A stretch of 64,000 nt of DNA from Thalassia testudinum (Eukaryota > Streptophyta > Magnoliopsida > Alismatales > Hydrocharitaceae). Position 1 is the stretch's first letter. Every line of letters starts with the position of its first letter. This document shows, piece by piece, positions 1-10,568 of this stretch. The notes beneath the pieces were generated by a model, which ran no database searches, was not told the DNA's origin, and saw nothing but the letters and a program-made list of their open reading frames with translations. The stretch spans positions 18,025,501 to 18,089,500 of the forward strand of contig JAZHRO010000054.1 in NCBI GenBank assembly GCA_037157565.1. Direction: 5' to 3'. Made by a program: the position numbers and the translations under genes.

Positions 1-1649
1 AACGAAATGTCGCATCTTCTAGTTTCTGCTGATTATTCACGAAAATCCACGTCCCTTCGACGTTCATGTTGTTGAAGATATGTCGATCTCCGTTAAGTAG
101 CTGCAGCAAAAGAAGCAACAAGTCGAATGACGAGAACATCTAAGTTTGACAGGAGAGATCTATATTTGAGTCTTCAAACGCCGCATTATTTGGAGGATTG
201 ATGTGTGGGAGTTAACTAATTTCTTTGCAGTTTGCACAATTGAGTTTCGGGTTGTCAATAAAAAGTCAGAAACAATGTCTTGCACCAGCAATTAATGGTC
301 AGTATGGTATGAAACAATCATGAAAGGTGCTTATATGACCGCGGTGCAAATTAAGTACAATGAAATATTACACTAATAAAACAAGAGATGATAGAAAAGT
401 GTTCAGCAACGTAGAGATTTATGAGTAAAAATTACGGTATGCTGAGATGAAAGGGTGGAACTAATCATTCACCCAAATGGAAAATGCAACTGGTGGTGTA
501 TCTGACCTAATATTTTTTACAAAGGAAAGAACTTTTGTCTCACGTAATCCTTGGGAAGAAAAGGACTATTTTGCACATATAATAGCTCTCGGCTCCAGAG
601 CAAACCTGGAAAGAAGACAAAAACATATAATAAATTGACTTTGATCAATGCGACGGGGACCTGGGTCGACGTTAAGGTTAGACGCAAAGATCTGACTAAA
701 ATTAAGGGTGTAACGTAAATTTCATTAATGATAAATGTGACAGATGACATTTATTCTTTCTTATCGGATTTAACACTGAGGAGAAGTAGTTATTTATTTC
801 TTTTAAAGATGTCTCTTTTAGTTGGCCTGCAAATATTTCCATTTCATTGCTTCCTACCTGGTTTAGCGGACCATTATGCTTTTGGAGGTGATAATTTGTC
901 GTATTTGAGAATTTGGATCGTTTGCTCGATTTGACTAAGGATGCACCAAGGACAAATGACCATTAATACACAATTTTAAGAAAGATAAGTCATGCATGTA
1001 TGCTACGTATAAATAGCTAAAGCTAGCTTTTCTACAGGTGTCTAAATGGTTTAACGCTTATATCTTGAAGTGGGGAATGGCATCTATTTGAGGTGTTAAG
1101 TGCAGTGAGTTAACTTAAAAATTATAGTATGAGATCATTGCAGTTTCCAACGATGTACCCAACTCGTTGGGGTTCCTTGTCATGAAAAGGAAATATAGCT
1201 AAAGCTTTGGATCCCTTCGTATGAGCACCATCGGATGCACGTTGTACTTCAATATTTAGGGACTCCTCAAAATTAACTCATTTTTTCCAGAGAAATCTCC
1301 AGATCACTAACAAGGAGATTGCATGTATATATGATCCAAGACCATATGAAGAGGAAATTAGGAAGAAAAGACGCACCTCCATTTCGTAAATCTTAATCTC
1401 TTCTAGAAGAGTGCAGAAGTTATATATTGACACGCCCAGTGATCCCGTCTTGAACTTCTCTGTGCAGAAGGAAATCGTGGAACGGCAGCGCATACGTAAA
1501 GAGATCAATCAAAGTTTAAATCTAAGTTCTCAATAACATTTTTCGCATACTTCATATTCTTAGCTCACCGTATTGTATGCACAGCACCAAATATTAATAT
1601 TTGATCAGTACTATACTTATTTACATTGAGTAATTACTTCTGGCTAGAA
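1..1649. other. Unassigned AT-rich intergenic sequence
   Basis: I see no gene, RNA gene or recognisable mobile-element terminus here. Open frames are all under 80 codons, have no family resemblance and lie in AT-rich DNA with frequent stops on both strands. Confidence 0.5.
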
Positions 1650-1880
1650 TGATTTTTACCTTGTTAAACAACTAAATCAATATCAAGAAGTACTAATACA
1701 TCATCTAGATAGACGAATAGGATTCCACGAAGATCAGATTTCATCGTGGAAGCACTTATCGAACTACACCAGACAAATTAATCAGGTTTTCTCCCAACCG
1801 AAACAAATGGAAAGGGGCACTCCATTTGTGAAGTTCAAAACTTAGATAATTAGACAGGCTCTTCTAGCCACTCAGAATTA
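1650..1880 (-). pseudogene. Possible degenerate reverse-transcriptase relic
   Basis: Reading the minus strand, one frame gives a string ending in FVYLDDVLVLLD, which resembles the catalytic YxDD block of plant retroelement reverse transcriptases (usually VYLDD or VYIDD followed by hydrophobic residues). About 100-180 bases upstream, in another frame, are weak traces that could correspond to the preceding RT block. The stretch has stops and shifts, so it can only be a short relic. The element family cannot be decided. A chance match is possible because only the YLDD block is convincing. Confidence 0.3.
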
Positions 1881-4739
1881 AATAAGCTTGTTAAGGAGTG
1901 ATCGGATCTCCTAAATGATCGGAGGATCTGATTTAATGATTTAAAGAAAAGCAATCACAAAGAGATATGATGGTTGATGATTCAATTTCACCATGAAAGG
2001 ATGTATATTTGGGGGAAAAGCGATGCTCTTAGATATTTAATAGCTAGAAATGATAATACAATCTCTCTTTTCTCTCAAATTACCTGAGAAAAGACCTCAA
2101 TGATCTCTCTTAGCTATTTATAGTGCTGAGATTGGTCTTCTTATAAGATCTTCTGATCGGATACACCCATTGCTAAGATATGTATATTGTCAGGTTATTA
2201 ATAGCTGCAGTCATGTCATTATTTATTGATGGTATGGTCGTGTTCGACTTTTTCCACCATCTACTTGTCACCGGTTGCCATCGGATCCTTAGGCAGGTTG
2301 GATTTCCCAAACTTTTCCATATTTGAGCTTTTCCGAGTGTAGGTGGGTCGAATCTACCTACCTTTTCTACTTTTGGATGGTTGGACCTCTTGTTAAACTT
2401 TTTAAGAAATTTTAAGTCCAATAACACTTTTTATCCCTCATCAAAGAATGTCAACTTGTCATATTTCAAGTGATTGAGAAATGGCAAGAAACTCATAAGC
2501 ACATGTATATACATACACTTATACAATCTTATCTTTCACACCCACCTTGACGTCATAAGTGATCTACTTGCATGCTTTGTGTGTGTACCAAAGAGCGGGT
2601 CCAATAACACTCTCAATATACCACTTTTGGGATCGATGTAATATTAGCACCCATGTTATAGTAGAAGTATCATATCAATTGTGACGTTATAATTAACCGA
2701 CATATATCATACCATGGGATTGATTGAGATTAATTACAATATGATGTCATAAAATTAGTACTAGTAGACCTTCAATGCTATAAGATTGAGTACTAAAAGC
2801 ACGCTGTCTTCTACCTCCATCAAATGGTTTCGAAAAAATCAAAAAATTCGTCTCCACCCTCCTTTTATCGCTGTCCTAAGTCGATTATGGCCTTCCTTCC
2901 AATTTCCTCTGACACAAAAGTATCCTTAGTAGCATATCCTCTTTCCTATTATCTTCTTCAACTATTTCCGGCTGTACTTCATATCCATTTTATGTACTTG
3001 GAAAACGGATATAGAAAATTCGGTAAACAATCTCTTTTGAACAAGTTGTGCCCCTACGCAGCTCACGTCGCTACTCCGAGGGGCGTAAAAGAGCAAAATG
3101 TAGGCACTGGACACCCACCATACTAATCAATGCTCCCCATTTGATTTTCGCCACGTTGGCATAATACTAACAAAACAGGCCTCTTTCTCTTATGTGCATA
3201 ATAAAGATTTTGGTCTCTTACCCCCATCAATTTTCTTTCTACGGGAGAACTTAGCTTTTTTATCTCCTTACCCTTTTTTGCAACGAGGGATAAAAAATAT
3301 ATTAATAAAGAACTTTTTTTTTTTTCTTTTTCTTCCTCCCTCGAGTGACATTATCAAGTCAAAGTTGCCGTCCACAGGTACTGTTCGACCTTTTTCAGGA
3401 GGTATCTGGTGGGCCCTTCTATTTTGATGCAAGTCGGGTTGGACATTATTGGCTCGAGGAATCGCAAAAAAAAAGGTAGTACCACCAACTACCTCCGAAA
3501 AAAAAAAAAAAAGGAGTATCGAGATGTACATTTTCTTCCACTCCTCGATAGGCACTTAACCTGGATCTTATGATATACGATAAAGTTAAAACGTATAAGT
3601 ATGATGGACCACATGAGCAGAAACATGAAAAATAACAATTCAACAGATGGATACCATTTAGAAACAAGTTTCGAGTCTTTCATCTTCTTCAACTTTTTTT
3701 GATTTTAGGTTGCGAGATAAAATGAGAAATACAGCAGGAGTGAGAAAATGCTGTCATTTTTTTAAATTCAAATCTAAATTCAAAAATGTAGATATACTCA
3801 AAAGAAAAATATTTAACACATCCTAAAATATACCTCCTTTCTTATGAAAAAAGAGACCCAAAATCTCATGAGTTACACTCACCTCTTATATTTTATCCCA
3901 TTCCTCCCCGATGGGTGACTAAGATCTCGTGGTGAGATCTTAGGTGAAAAAAATGGATTCCTCTACCACTACCGTCGAATAAATGCAGATAAGCTCACAT
4001 ACGGAAAGCATTGGCAAAGTGCTGTAAATCAGCTCATGTGCCCTTTCCTTTTTCCCCTCAAATCTTTTATTTGTATAAAATAAGATATGCACGTACGTCT
4101 GCCTTGATTGGAGATTTTTGTGTTCTAAAAGAATGCGTTACATACGAGTAGAGCAAAATATAAGTGGTCCTTTAAGGGACATGCATATACTACCACTGCG
4201 TGATTCAGATTATCTGAAAAATAATTTGCGTATCCGTCTTTATTTTCCATAGATAGTCGATAAATGAAAGTTAATGAACATAAAGAAAAGGGGGTATCTA
4301 TTTTTTTTTCCTTCTTTCTTTTTTGAAACAGGGAACCATTAGAGGAAGAAAGTGCCTATGTATTTAGGTGCCAATTAATGTTACGTGAACCATTTTATCA
4401 CGTATAAAATCTATACGTAAACGCCCGAAATCCGTTGGTATATGTCATTCGTCGTAGGAGGACTCACGCAATAATATTAGAAGTTCTATCGCCATTAAGG
4501 GTGTAATGATATGCATGGAAGAGAGAGGGAAGCAAAGATCAAGTTACTAGGAAAGTGAGTAAGAATTGACCCTCCACTTCCTCCAACTTGCCATAAACAA
4601 GGAGGAAAAATGATGACAGAATAGCCAACAAAATATCTCCATAACATTAGCAAAGGCTTCTCCCTCTTAGGCTCTCTCACACCCAGATGACCCACGCAGC
4701 TGCTTGAGACCTTGAGTTCATCCCTCCTAACCACGGGTC
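1881..4739. other. Unassigned AT-rich intergenic sequence
   Basis: No supported gene. The longest plus-strand frame (2824-3126, 100 codons) has no family resemblance and irregular composition, so I do not call it. Homopolymer A and T runs occur around 3308-3325 and 3465-3512. The last 200 bases before 4740 may include the untranslated leader of the LINE that follows, but I cannot find that element's 5' target-site duplication. Confidence 0.45.
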
Positions 4740-5598
4740 CCCTGTTCTACTCACTGTCGATGATGTGGTGGAAGGGCTCAAGCGTTGGGAACACTTACTG
4801 ATCGTTTATTTCTTAAGGAAATGGCATTTGTATAGCACCCTTAAGAACTTCATATCTACTTTCTTGAAGCCTAAAGGGGACTTCTTTCTTTACTGCAAAG
4901 AAACTGGTATGTTTATTGTTGAGTTCTTTAACAAAGAAGATTGTTATAGTGTGTTGGAGAAGAGTGGACCACTGATGCCCCCCCAACTAGGATGGAACCT
5001 TCCTCTACCAAGACTGGTATGGGTATGATTCCTTGATCTAGATCTACATCTTTGATCAGGGAAAGCTATAAGCAAGCTAGCCAGCACTATAGGTGCTCCC
5101 CTTGGTTGTGGCCAGAGGACGGTGGCCCGTAACTACTTGGATCACGTCAAGGTTTGCATCAATGTCAATGCAAATGCTGCGCTACTGAAGAAGGTGGAGT
5201 ACTCCTATGATGGAGCGAACACCAGAGAGGTTAGGATTCATTATAACTGGGTTCCACCTAGATGTGAATTTTGCAAGGTGTTCGAACAATGATCTTACGC
5301 CTGCCCAAAGTCGTCGTCCATGGCGAAGACTGAGGAGGCTACGATGCCATAGAATTGTCTACACTCGATCGAGCGAAAGCACTCAAAAAGTTACAGCCAT
5401 TCGAAAAGGTGGAGGAAGAGTCATAGGAGTCCAACCATCGTGCATGTCGAGGACCCAACGGGCGTGCACGAAGAGGCATGGGACCCAAGAATTCTCATGA
5501 GGCACGTGATTTTCAAGAACATGGATATGCCAACGAATGATCACATCCCCTCCTCAGGAAATGGGACCCACCGCAATTCCATGGAGATGCATACAAAG
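4740..5598 (+). pseudogene. LINE ORF1 fragment (DUF4283-like, zinc-knuckle region)
   Basis: The first open stretch (about 4741-5025) contains WEHLLIVYFLRKWHLY and a later FNKEDCYSVLEKSGP. This pattern matches the DUF4283 domain of plant L1 ORF1 proteins, where a conserved Trp starts the domain and a VLE..GPW block ends it. Around 5195-5290 another frame gives VRIHYNWVPPRCEFCKVFEQ, the usual W.PP.C..C..FGH segment after DUF4283, with the final histidine lost. ORF1 binds the LINE RNA. Here it is dead: a stop at 5026, frame changes, and truncation at 5598 by the Gypsy insertion. Its basic tail resumes at 31600. Confidence 0.75.
5594..5598 (+). repeat. Left target-site duplication CAAAG of the Tekay-like element
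   Basis: CAAAG lies immediately before the first LTR base (TGTCAC) and is repeated exactly at 31595-31599, immediately after the last LTR base. Gypsy integrases make 5-bp duplications, so this pair fixes both outer ends of the 26-kb composite. Confidence 0.85.
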
Positions 5599-5854
5599 TG
5601 TCACAATCCGATCCCAAATTCCTACAGGACCTGAGATCGGCTCACCTCGACTAATCTCAAGACCCAGTCGCCTAACGAGAAATAACCAAATAATATTTAT
5701 CAAACCACAATCACACATGTACGTAACTAAATAGGAAGAAATTGACAGCAACAGGGGAAACAAAATAGTAATATTACATGTCATAATACAGCCATCACAA
5801 CAAAAAAATGAGTACATATAACAAAAACAAGGATATAGAAACTCACCACACTAA
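5599..5854 (-). repeat. 3' LTR of the Tekay-like element, U5-side piece
   Basis: This matches the start of the other LTR at 29208 (plus-strand reading), including the TGTCACRAYCCGATCCC start, the later block GACAGCAACAGGGGAAACAA, and the match continuing to the actcaccacac area. It breaks at 5854, where the nested solo LTR begins. The rest of this LTR resumes at 22054. Piece lengths (256 plus about 2134) add up to the length of the intact LTR. Confidence 0.85.
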
Positions 5855-6446
5855 TGAGTAAATATGTTTATATTACATAAAATGTCTATTTATGTGTGTT
5901 CTTAAGCATAGAATTGCATTACATACTATAAATATTGCATAACATGCATCATCTTACATTTAGATTAGTCTGAATAAAATGCAGGTTAATTGTCTCCTTT
6001 TTATGGTCAGGGACAAAACGACATTTTATCAGGGTATCGGATCGAAGATCCAAACCATACGGATCTGATCAGAGTGACGATTGAAGTTCAACGACTCCAA
6101 AATCACCCTAATCGGATATCTGTAGCATCAGATAGAGACTGAGGAACCCTAGAAGATCAAGGGCCAAAATAGTGTTAATCTGCACCTCAGACGACAAATC
6201 CAACCTCACGGATGAGTTCGGATCAACGATCGCAGCCTAAAGGTGCTAAAATTGATCCAATCCGATACCTGTGGCACCATCTACATCACTCAGAAGATGG
6301 ACGGCCAAGATGACACCATCTTAGTCGCCCAACTGATCGCACACCTGCCTAAGCTCATCTGGCCAGCGCTTCTCCACCGTTGGACCAAGATCCAACAGCT
6401 GCGGGGTGCGCGCGCTTGAGTTGAGCGCTCAACACAAACGCGCCCG

Positions 6447-6498
6447 TAGTGCATTGGTCGAGCGCCCCATCGAGACGAGGTGGCGTGGGTTCGAGCCC
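6447..6498 (+). promoter_or_regulatory. tRNA-like internal pol III boxes A and B
   Basis: TAGTGCATTGG at 6447-6457 fits the box A consensus TRGYNNANNGG, and GGTTCGAGCCC at 6488-6498 fits box B GGTTCGANNCC. They are separated by 30 bp, within the spacing seen in tRNA genes and SINEs. The T-arm can fold (GTGGG, loop TTCGAGC, CCCGC), but the acceptor and anticodon arms pair poorly, so this is not a functional tRNA. It could be a tRNA-derived insertion in the solo LTR or a chance match. Confidence 0.4.
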
Positions 6499-6768
6499 CC
6501 GCACGCCTCAAATTAAAGCGGACACGCAGGCACGATCAGGCACGCGATCAAGATCCAACAGCGCCGCACGGCCGATAGCGTCCACGCGCTATCTGATGCC
6601 CACGCGTGACACGGGATCTCATGTGCAAGGTGCGCGATTGAGGTGTGGCGAGGAGAGATCTTAGCCGTCCGATCTCACAATTGGACGACCAAGATTTGAA
6701 GGACGAGGAGCGCGCGTTTGAGGTGCGGAAGGCGAGCGGGCGTGCGAGCGCTGCCTACGAAGGCCACA

Positions 6769-6813
6769 TTCAGGCCTTTAGTGATGGATTTATCCGTCAC
6801 TAAAGGTCCTGAA
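6769..6813. repeat. Hairpin with about 20-bp arms upstream of the solo-LTR TATA box
   Basis: The left arm TTCAGGCCTTTAGTGATGGA and the right arm around TCCGTCACTAAAGG/TCCTGAA are reverse complements with one single-base bulge and one mismatch, leaving a loop of about 4 bases. It lies about 50 bp upstream of the ACTATAAAAG box of the solo LTR. Confidence 0.7.
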
Positions 6814-6860
6814 TTAATGTTGTTCAAAATATAATGACCAAAATGCCCTCACTCCTTGCA

Positions 6861-6870
6861 ACTATAAAAG
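6861..6870 (+). promoter_or_regulatory. TATA box of the outer solo LTR
   Basis: ACTATAAAAG follows a GC-rich stretch and is followed by a CT-rich leader of the kind seen after plant LTR promoters. It suggests the solo LTR is read on the plus strand. Activity is not shown. Confidence 0.5.
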
Positions 6871-7891
6871 AAGACCCCCTCTATACGAATTTCTCATCCC
6901 TTCCTTCTCTTCTCTCCCTCTCCAAAGCTCAAGAGAAGCTTGTCCCACACCCGAGAGGCTCCTTGGTGAGAACCTCGTCATAAACAATAAACTGGCACCA
7001 TCTAACCTTGATTTGCAAGAAAAAGCTACTACATAACTCATAGAAAGGCTTGACTCAGAGAATTCTGAGTTTGTGAAGAAAATAGGAACTAAGGGGTAAA
7101 AATGCAATTTCACCAACATAATCTGTAAACAGGGTAACTTAGGGTCCAAACGTAGGTCAAACTGACTTAATAAGAAGGAAAGTGGGATCAGTTGATCTAA
7201 CTAGGGCTACAGCAACTCCAAGGAATTAAATGACATCCTGTAACCCTAAAACAAATCCACTTCAATTCACGAGGTTCGAGGTAAAGAAAAAATTGAATAA
7301 ACCCTCTAAAATTCATATAAAAATAATCTCTAGGGTTTAGAACATTCAATTTGGCCTTGGGAACCCACATTCACCTACATTGAGAACCATGCCCAATTAA
7401 TGATTTAATTTGGATTTTTATGTAAATTGACCAGTCAAACAAGGTCTGAACAAGAAATAAATTTCACCATTAGAATCCTTATGTCACATTTAGTCATGCA
7501 TAAAAACTTGAGCCTAAGAAGAGACCTTCTTGACTGACTTTGCATTTTGGTCCTCATCTATTACTTTTTGACCCTCAACTTTTGAAATCCTCGCATTTTG
7601 GCCCCTAAATCTTCTTCGTTCTTTGCATTTAGGTCCTCCCTGCAAAACCCTGAGCAGCGCTATGCTCCGGCGACTTTGCGCGAAGAATGGCGCCACGCAG
7701 GGTGAGAGAGGACCTCTACCCTTTCAACGGGGTGTTCCCTGCGACGTCTGCTGTCGCAGGGACACCTCCATGGTCTCTGCAGCAGCCCATACCTTCCGTG
7801 CGAACGCACGGAAGGTATGGGTCCTTACTCCAACTGCCCTCCGGCGAGGGAGGCACGTCGCCTCCCTCCGCCCACCTCTTCGCTTTCGCCT

Positions 7892-7899
7892 CTATAAAA
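7892..7899 (+). promoter_or_regulatory. TATA box of the Athila-like 5' LTR
   Basis: CTATAAAA lies in a GC/CT-rich context and is conserved at the same place in the 3' LTR (about 19753-19760). The inverted solo LTR carries a variant, CTATAAATAC on the minus strand at about 15722-15731. Conservation in three copies supports it as the U3 promoter, placing R and U5 to its right. Confidence 0.6.
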
Positions 7900-9302
7900 G
7901 CCACCTCCGCCTGCAGAAGAGAGCGAGCTGTCTCTGACGGAGAATAACCCCCCCATTTCATCCTCTCCAGCTCCAACAGATGGCCTGCAGCTTCCGGCGA
8001 CCATCTCCTCCTTCTCCTCGTTGCTCTGCTGCCATACCTGCAGCAGGGCTCCCCTAACCCTTTCGTTTGTGTCGCGCTGCACCCGCCGACACCCTCCACC
8101 TGCCTCCTCGTCGCAGATCTCCCCTTCCAGGGCCTCTTCTTCCTCAACTCCGGCAGGTACGAGCCGGTGCCTCTGCCTTTCCCCCTTCGTCCAGAGCTTA
8201 GGTAAAAGCTTCCTCTTCTCCTCCTCTCAACTTCCCCCCTATCAATTTGTATTTTCGCACCCCCACACGCAACTTCCACCTCCACCTGCTCCATCTCCGA
8301 CCACCCTCTCCGGCGAGCCCATTCCACTGCCACAACCCCCTTACTCCTCGCCAATCACCTCAGAAGCTTCCCCTCACTCCACTCCACAGCTTCGCCCTCT
8401 TCATTTCCTGCCACACGCCACCTGAAGACCCCCCGAACAGACCCATTCTCTCGGCCACAGCCCGACCTAGGGCTGCCACCGTACTCCGCCCCACGCCTTG
8501 CCACCACCCGCACGAGCTTCGCCGCACTCCGGCGAAGCTCCCTGCACCTTCTGACTAGGCCGAGAGGCTGTATTCCGTGATCAGGTCACCCCTCCTCCGC
8601 CGCCATTGCTGAGCAGGTGGAGCTTCTTCGCCTGCAGCTGCAACCTCGATCTCGCCCAGGCGTTGGTCCTAGGACGCGCAGCTTGCCCCCACAAAGTTTC
8701 CGAGGCCTGCAGCTGGGGTGAACACCTCGCACACGGCCGCAATTGACCGCGGCTTCCTCATTCGCGGGTGCGAGATTTGGGGGTGGGACTTTAGTCCCAC
8801 CTCGGGTGCGCACGAAGCCGCGTACCTGCATAAATTGTAAAAGTGACTAAGGCTTATCGCCTCAGTCACACGGGATGAGGTCCCTCTCACCCGCTTCACC
8901 CGGCCTCGTCCGCGACCACCCCCCGCGGACCTGGCCCGACCTGTATACCCGACCTGCACTCCTCGCCCACCACCGCACGCCGGTGGGCCTGGACCCGGGC
9001 GCAACCCGTACTCGAATACCCGGCTCTGGGAGAGTGATCCTACGAGCGAAATCTGAGAGAGAGAGATGTGGGGGAGGGTAGGGTTAGGTTTTTGCCCTGA
9101 CCAAGCTGTGTGAGTGTGCAGGCAGAGAAGAAGAAGAAGAAGGGAAAGAAGACCGCAGAAGAAGAAGGAGAAGAAAAAGAAGGAAGAAGCAGCCAAAGCC
9201 TTGGCTGCTCGAAGCAAACCGTAAGAAGAAGACGGACTGCAGGAAGAAGAAGAAGAGAAAGAAGACCGCAGAAGAGGAAGCACTGTAGCAGATGCTACTT
9301 AA

Positions 9303-9328
9303 GTCGTCTGGTTGAGAAATCAGACGAC
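9303..9328 (+). ncRNA. Conserved LTR-leader RNA hairpin with GNRA-type loop
   Basis: The 5' arm GTCGTCTGGTT pairs with the 3' arm AATCAGACGAC around the loop GAGA, giving 11 pairs including one G-U. The same hairpin is at 21157-21182 in the 3' LTR. In the inverted solo LTR (14376-14401, minus strand) the arm reads GTCGTCTGATT with loop GGAA. The G-U pair has become A-U, and the loop changes from one GNRA form to another. It lies in the transcribed leader, downstream of the TATA box and upstream of the primer site. Structure is inferred from pairing only. Confidence 0.65.
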
Positions 9329-9667
9329 GCTCTGAAGAAAAAAAGAAAAGAAGAAGGAAAGAAGAACAGGCGCCGCAGAAGAAGAAACAAAGAAGAAGAA
9401 GAACAGAAGAGAAAGAAGAAAAAGAAGAAGACAAAGACGAGAGAGAAGAGAAGAAGAAAAAGCCAAGAGACCAATCTACCTCTATCTCTCTCTCTCATTT
9501 TTGTAATAGAAACATTGTACTTCTAAAATTATAGTTTGCTCCTTGAGTTCGACCTCGGGAAAACCTTTTGTTTCCGAGTAAAATTGTAATAGTCGCAATG
9601 ACTATCTGCACTACAACGCCATTTCTGTAACAAACAACAAAACCTAGTCATACCTGCCGCTATTTCA

Positions 9668-9688
9668 TTAGCGCCGTTGCCGTGGAGC
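9668..9688 (+). promoter_or_regulatory. Primer-binding site for tRNA-Asp (degenerate)
   Basis: Directly after the 5' LTR the sequence TTAGCGCCGTTGCCGTGG resembles TGGCGCCGTTGCCGGGG, the complement of the 3' end of plant tRNA-Asp used by Athila-group elements. Two or three bases differ. Its position fixes the LTR end. Confidence 0.75.
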
Positions 9689-10568
9689 AACGACTATTCT
9701 AGAAGTTATAAAATTTCTAAGTTTCTAATAATCTCTCTCTTTTGTGCAGGTACAGAGAAAAAAAGACGTAGCCGCACCACAGCCACTCCAAGGACAGGTA
9801 ACTCCCTATTAAACCCTAAAATTTTTAAAGAGGAAAAAGAAAGAAAAAAATAGGTATAACTTGTCTTTTATACATAGTAATAGCTGCATATTCTCAAAAA
9901 CTATTATTCCTGCACACAATATTAAAGGTAATTAAGGGCTAACACTTTCTTGCCTGACCCCTAATTACCCAGCAAAGAATTAACTGGACCAAGTAGAGCC
10001 AACATAAGGTCAAACATTAGGATTTCAGAGACACACCCCTTAATCAAGAATTGAGGAAATCCAAAAGAGGTGTGCCCAAGCCATTGATTGAAAATACCTA
10101 ACAAGAAAAACCCTAAACAAATTGGCTCTCTAAACACTTGAACCCTAAAAAGAAACAAGGCCTAAATTCTCAAGGGACCCACTAGGTGAAGTTGACCCCT
10201 AGGGTCAACCAACCTTCAAATTAGGCCACCTTGTTCACAAAAACACCTAAGAGTTCAAGTGAAACCTTAAGCACCTTGATCTTAAAGAAAAAGAGGTAGA
10301 CTTAAGAGGTCAAGATCCCCATTCTGGTCTACCTGGAACCGCAGTGACAAGAGAGGTCGGGTGGGGGAAACCCTGTAACCCGTGGGGACACTCTACCGTG
10401 TAGGGGTCTTCGCGGGACTCACCCTCTCTGGCTGCCCAAGTAATTCTCAGGTGGACGATCTTTCTGATCAAGGGGTCCATCTGCCCCGCACCTCTATAGT
10501 CACCCAACACATTTTTGGCTGTCTTAATTGGGTCCAGCACCTGCTAAACTCACCTGTTCCAACAGTGC
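9689..10568 (+). other. Untranslated leader of the Athila-like element
   Basis: No coding signature between the primer site and gag. The stretch is AT-rich, with short frames only. It would be the 5' leader of the genomic RNA, containing packaging signals in a live element; none can be pinpointed. Confidence 0.5.

Larger units (their letters stand above)
6964..9667 (+). repeat. 5' LTR of the Athila-like element (2,704 bp)
   Basis: It begins TGGTGAGAACC and ends GCTATTTCA. Its 3' 1.85 kb matches 19672-21520 closely, and all of it matches the inverted copy 13930-16660. It contains a TATA box at 7892-7899, a GC-rich leader, a purine tract of GAA-type repeats (about 9125-9465), a strong hairpin (9303-9328), and a U5 end with GAGTTCGACCTCGGG. 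Long frames on both strands here are products of the biased composition, not genes. Confidence 0.9.

Noticed and set aside
2824..3126. Open frame of 100 codons
   Set aside because: No recognisable domain, random-looking composition, stops just outside and no supporting context.
6447..6520. Functional tRNA gene
   Set aside because: Only the A and B boxes and a weak T-arm fit; acceptor and anticodon arms do not pair properly.
7623..9526. Several long Ser/Pro/Arg/Lys-rich open frames on both strands (7716-8354, 8021-8425, 8669-9283, 9110-9526)
   Set aside because: They lie in the Athila-like LTR, recur as shadows in the other LTR copies, and have composition set by GC-rich and GAA-repeat DNA. 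No family resemblance.
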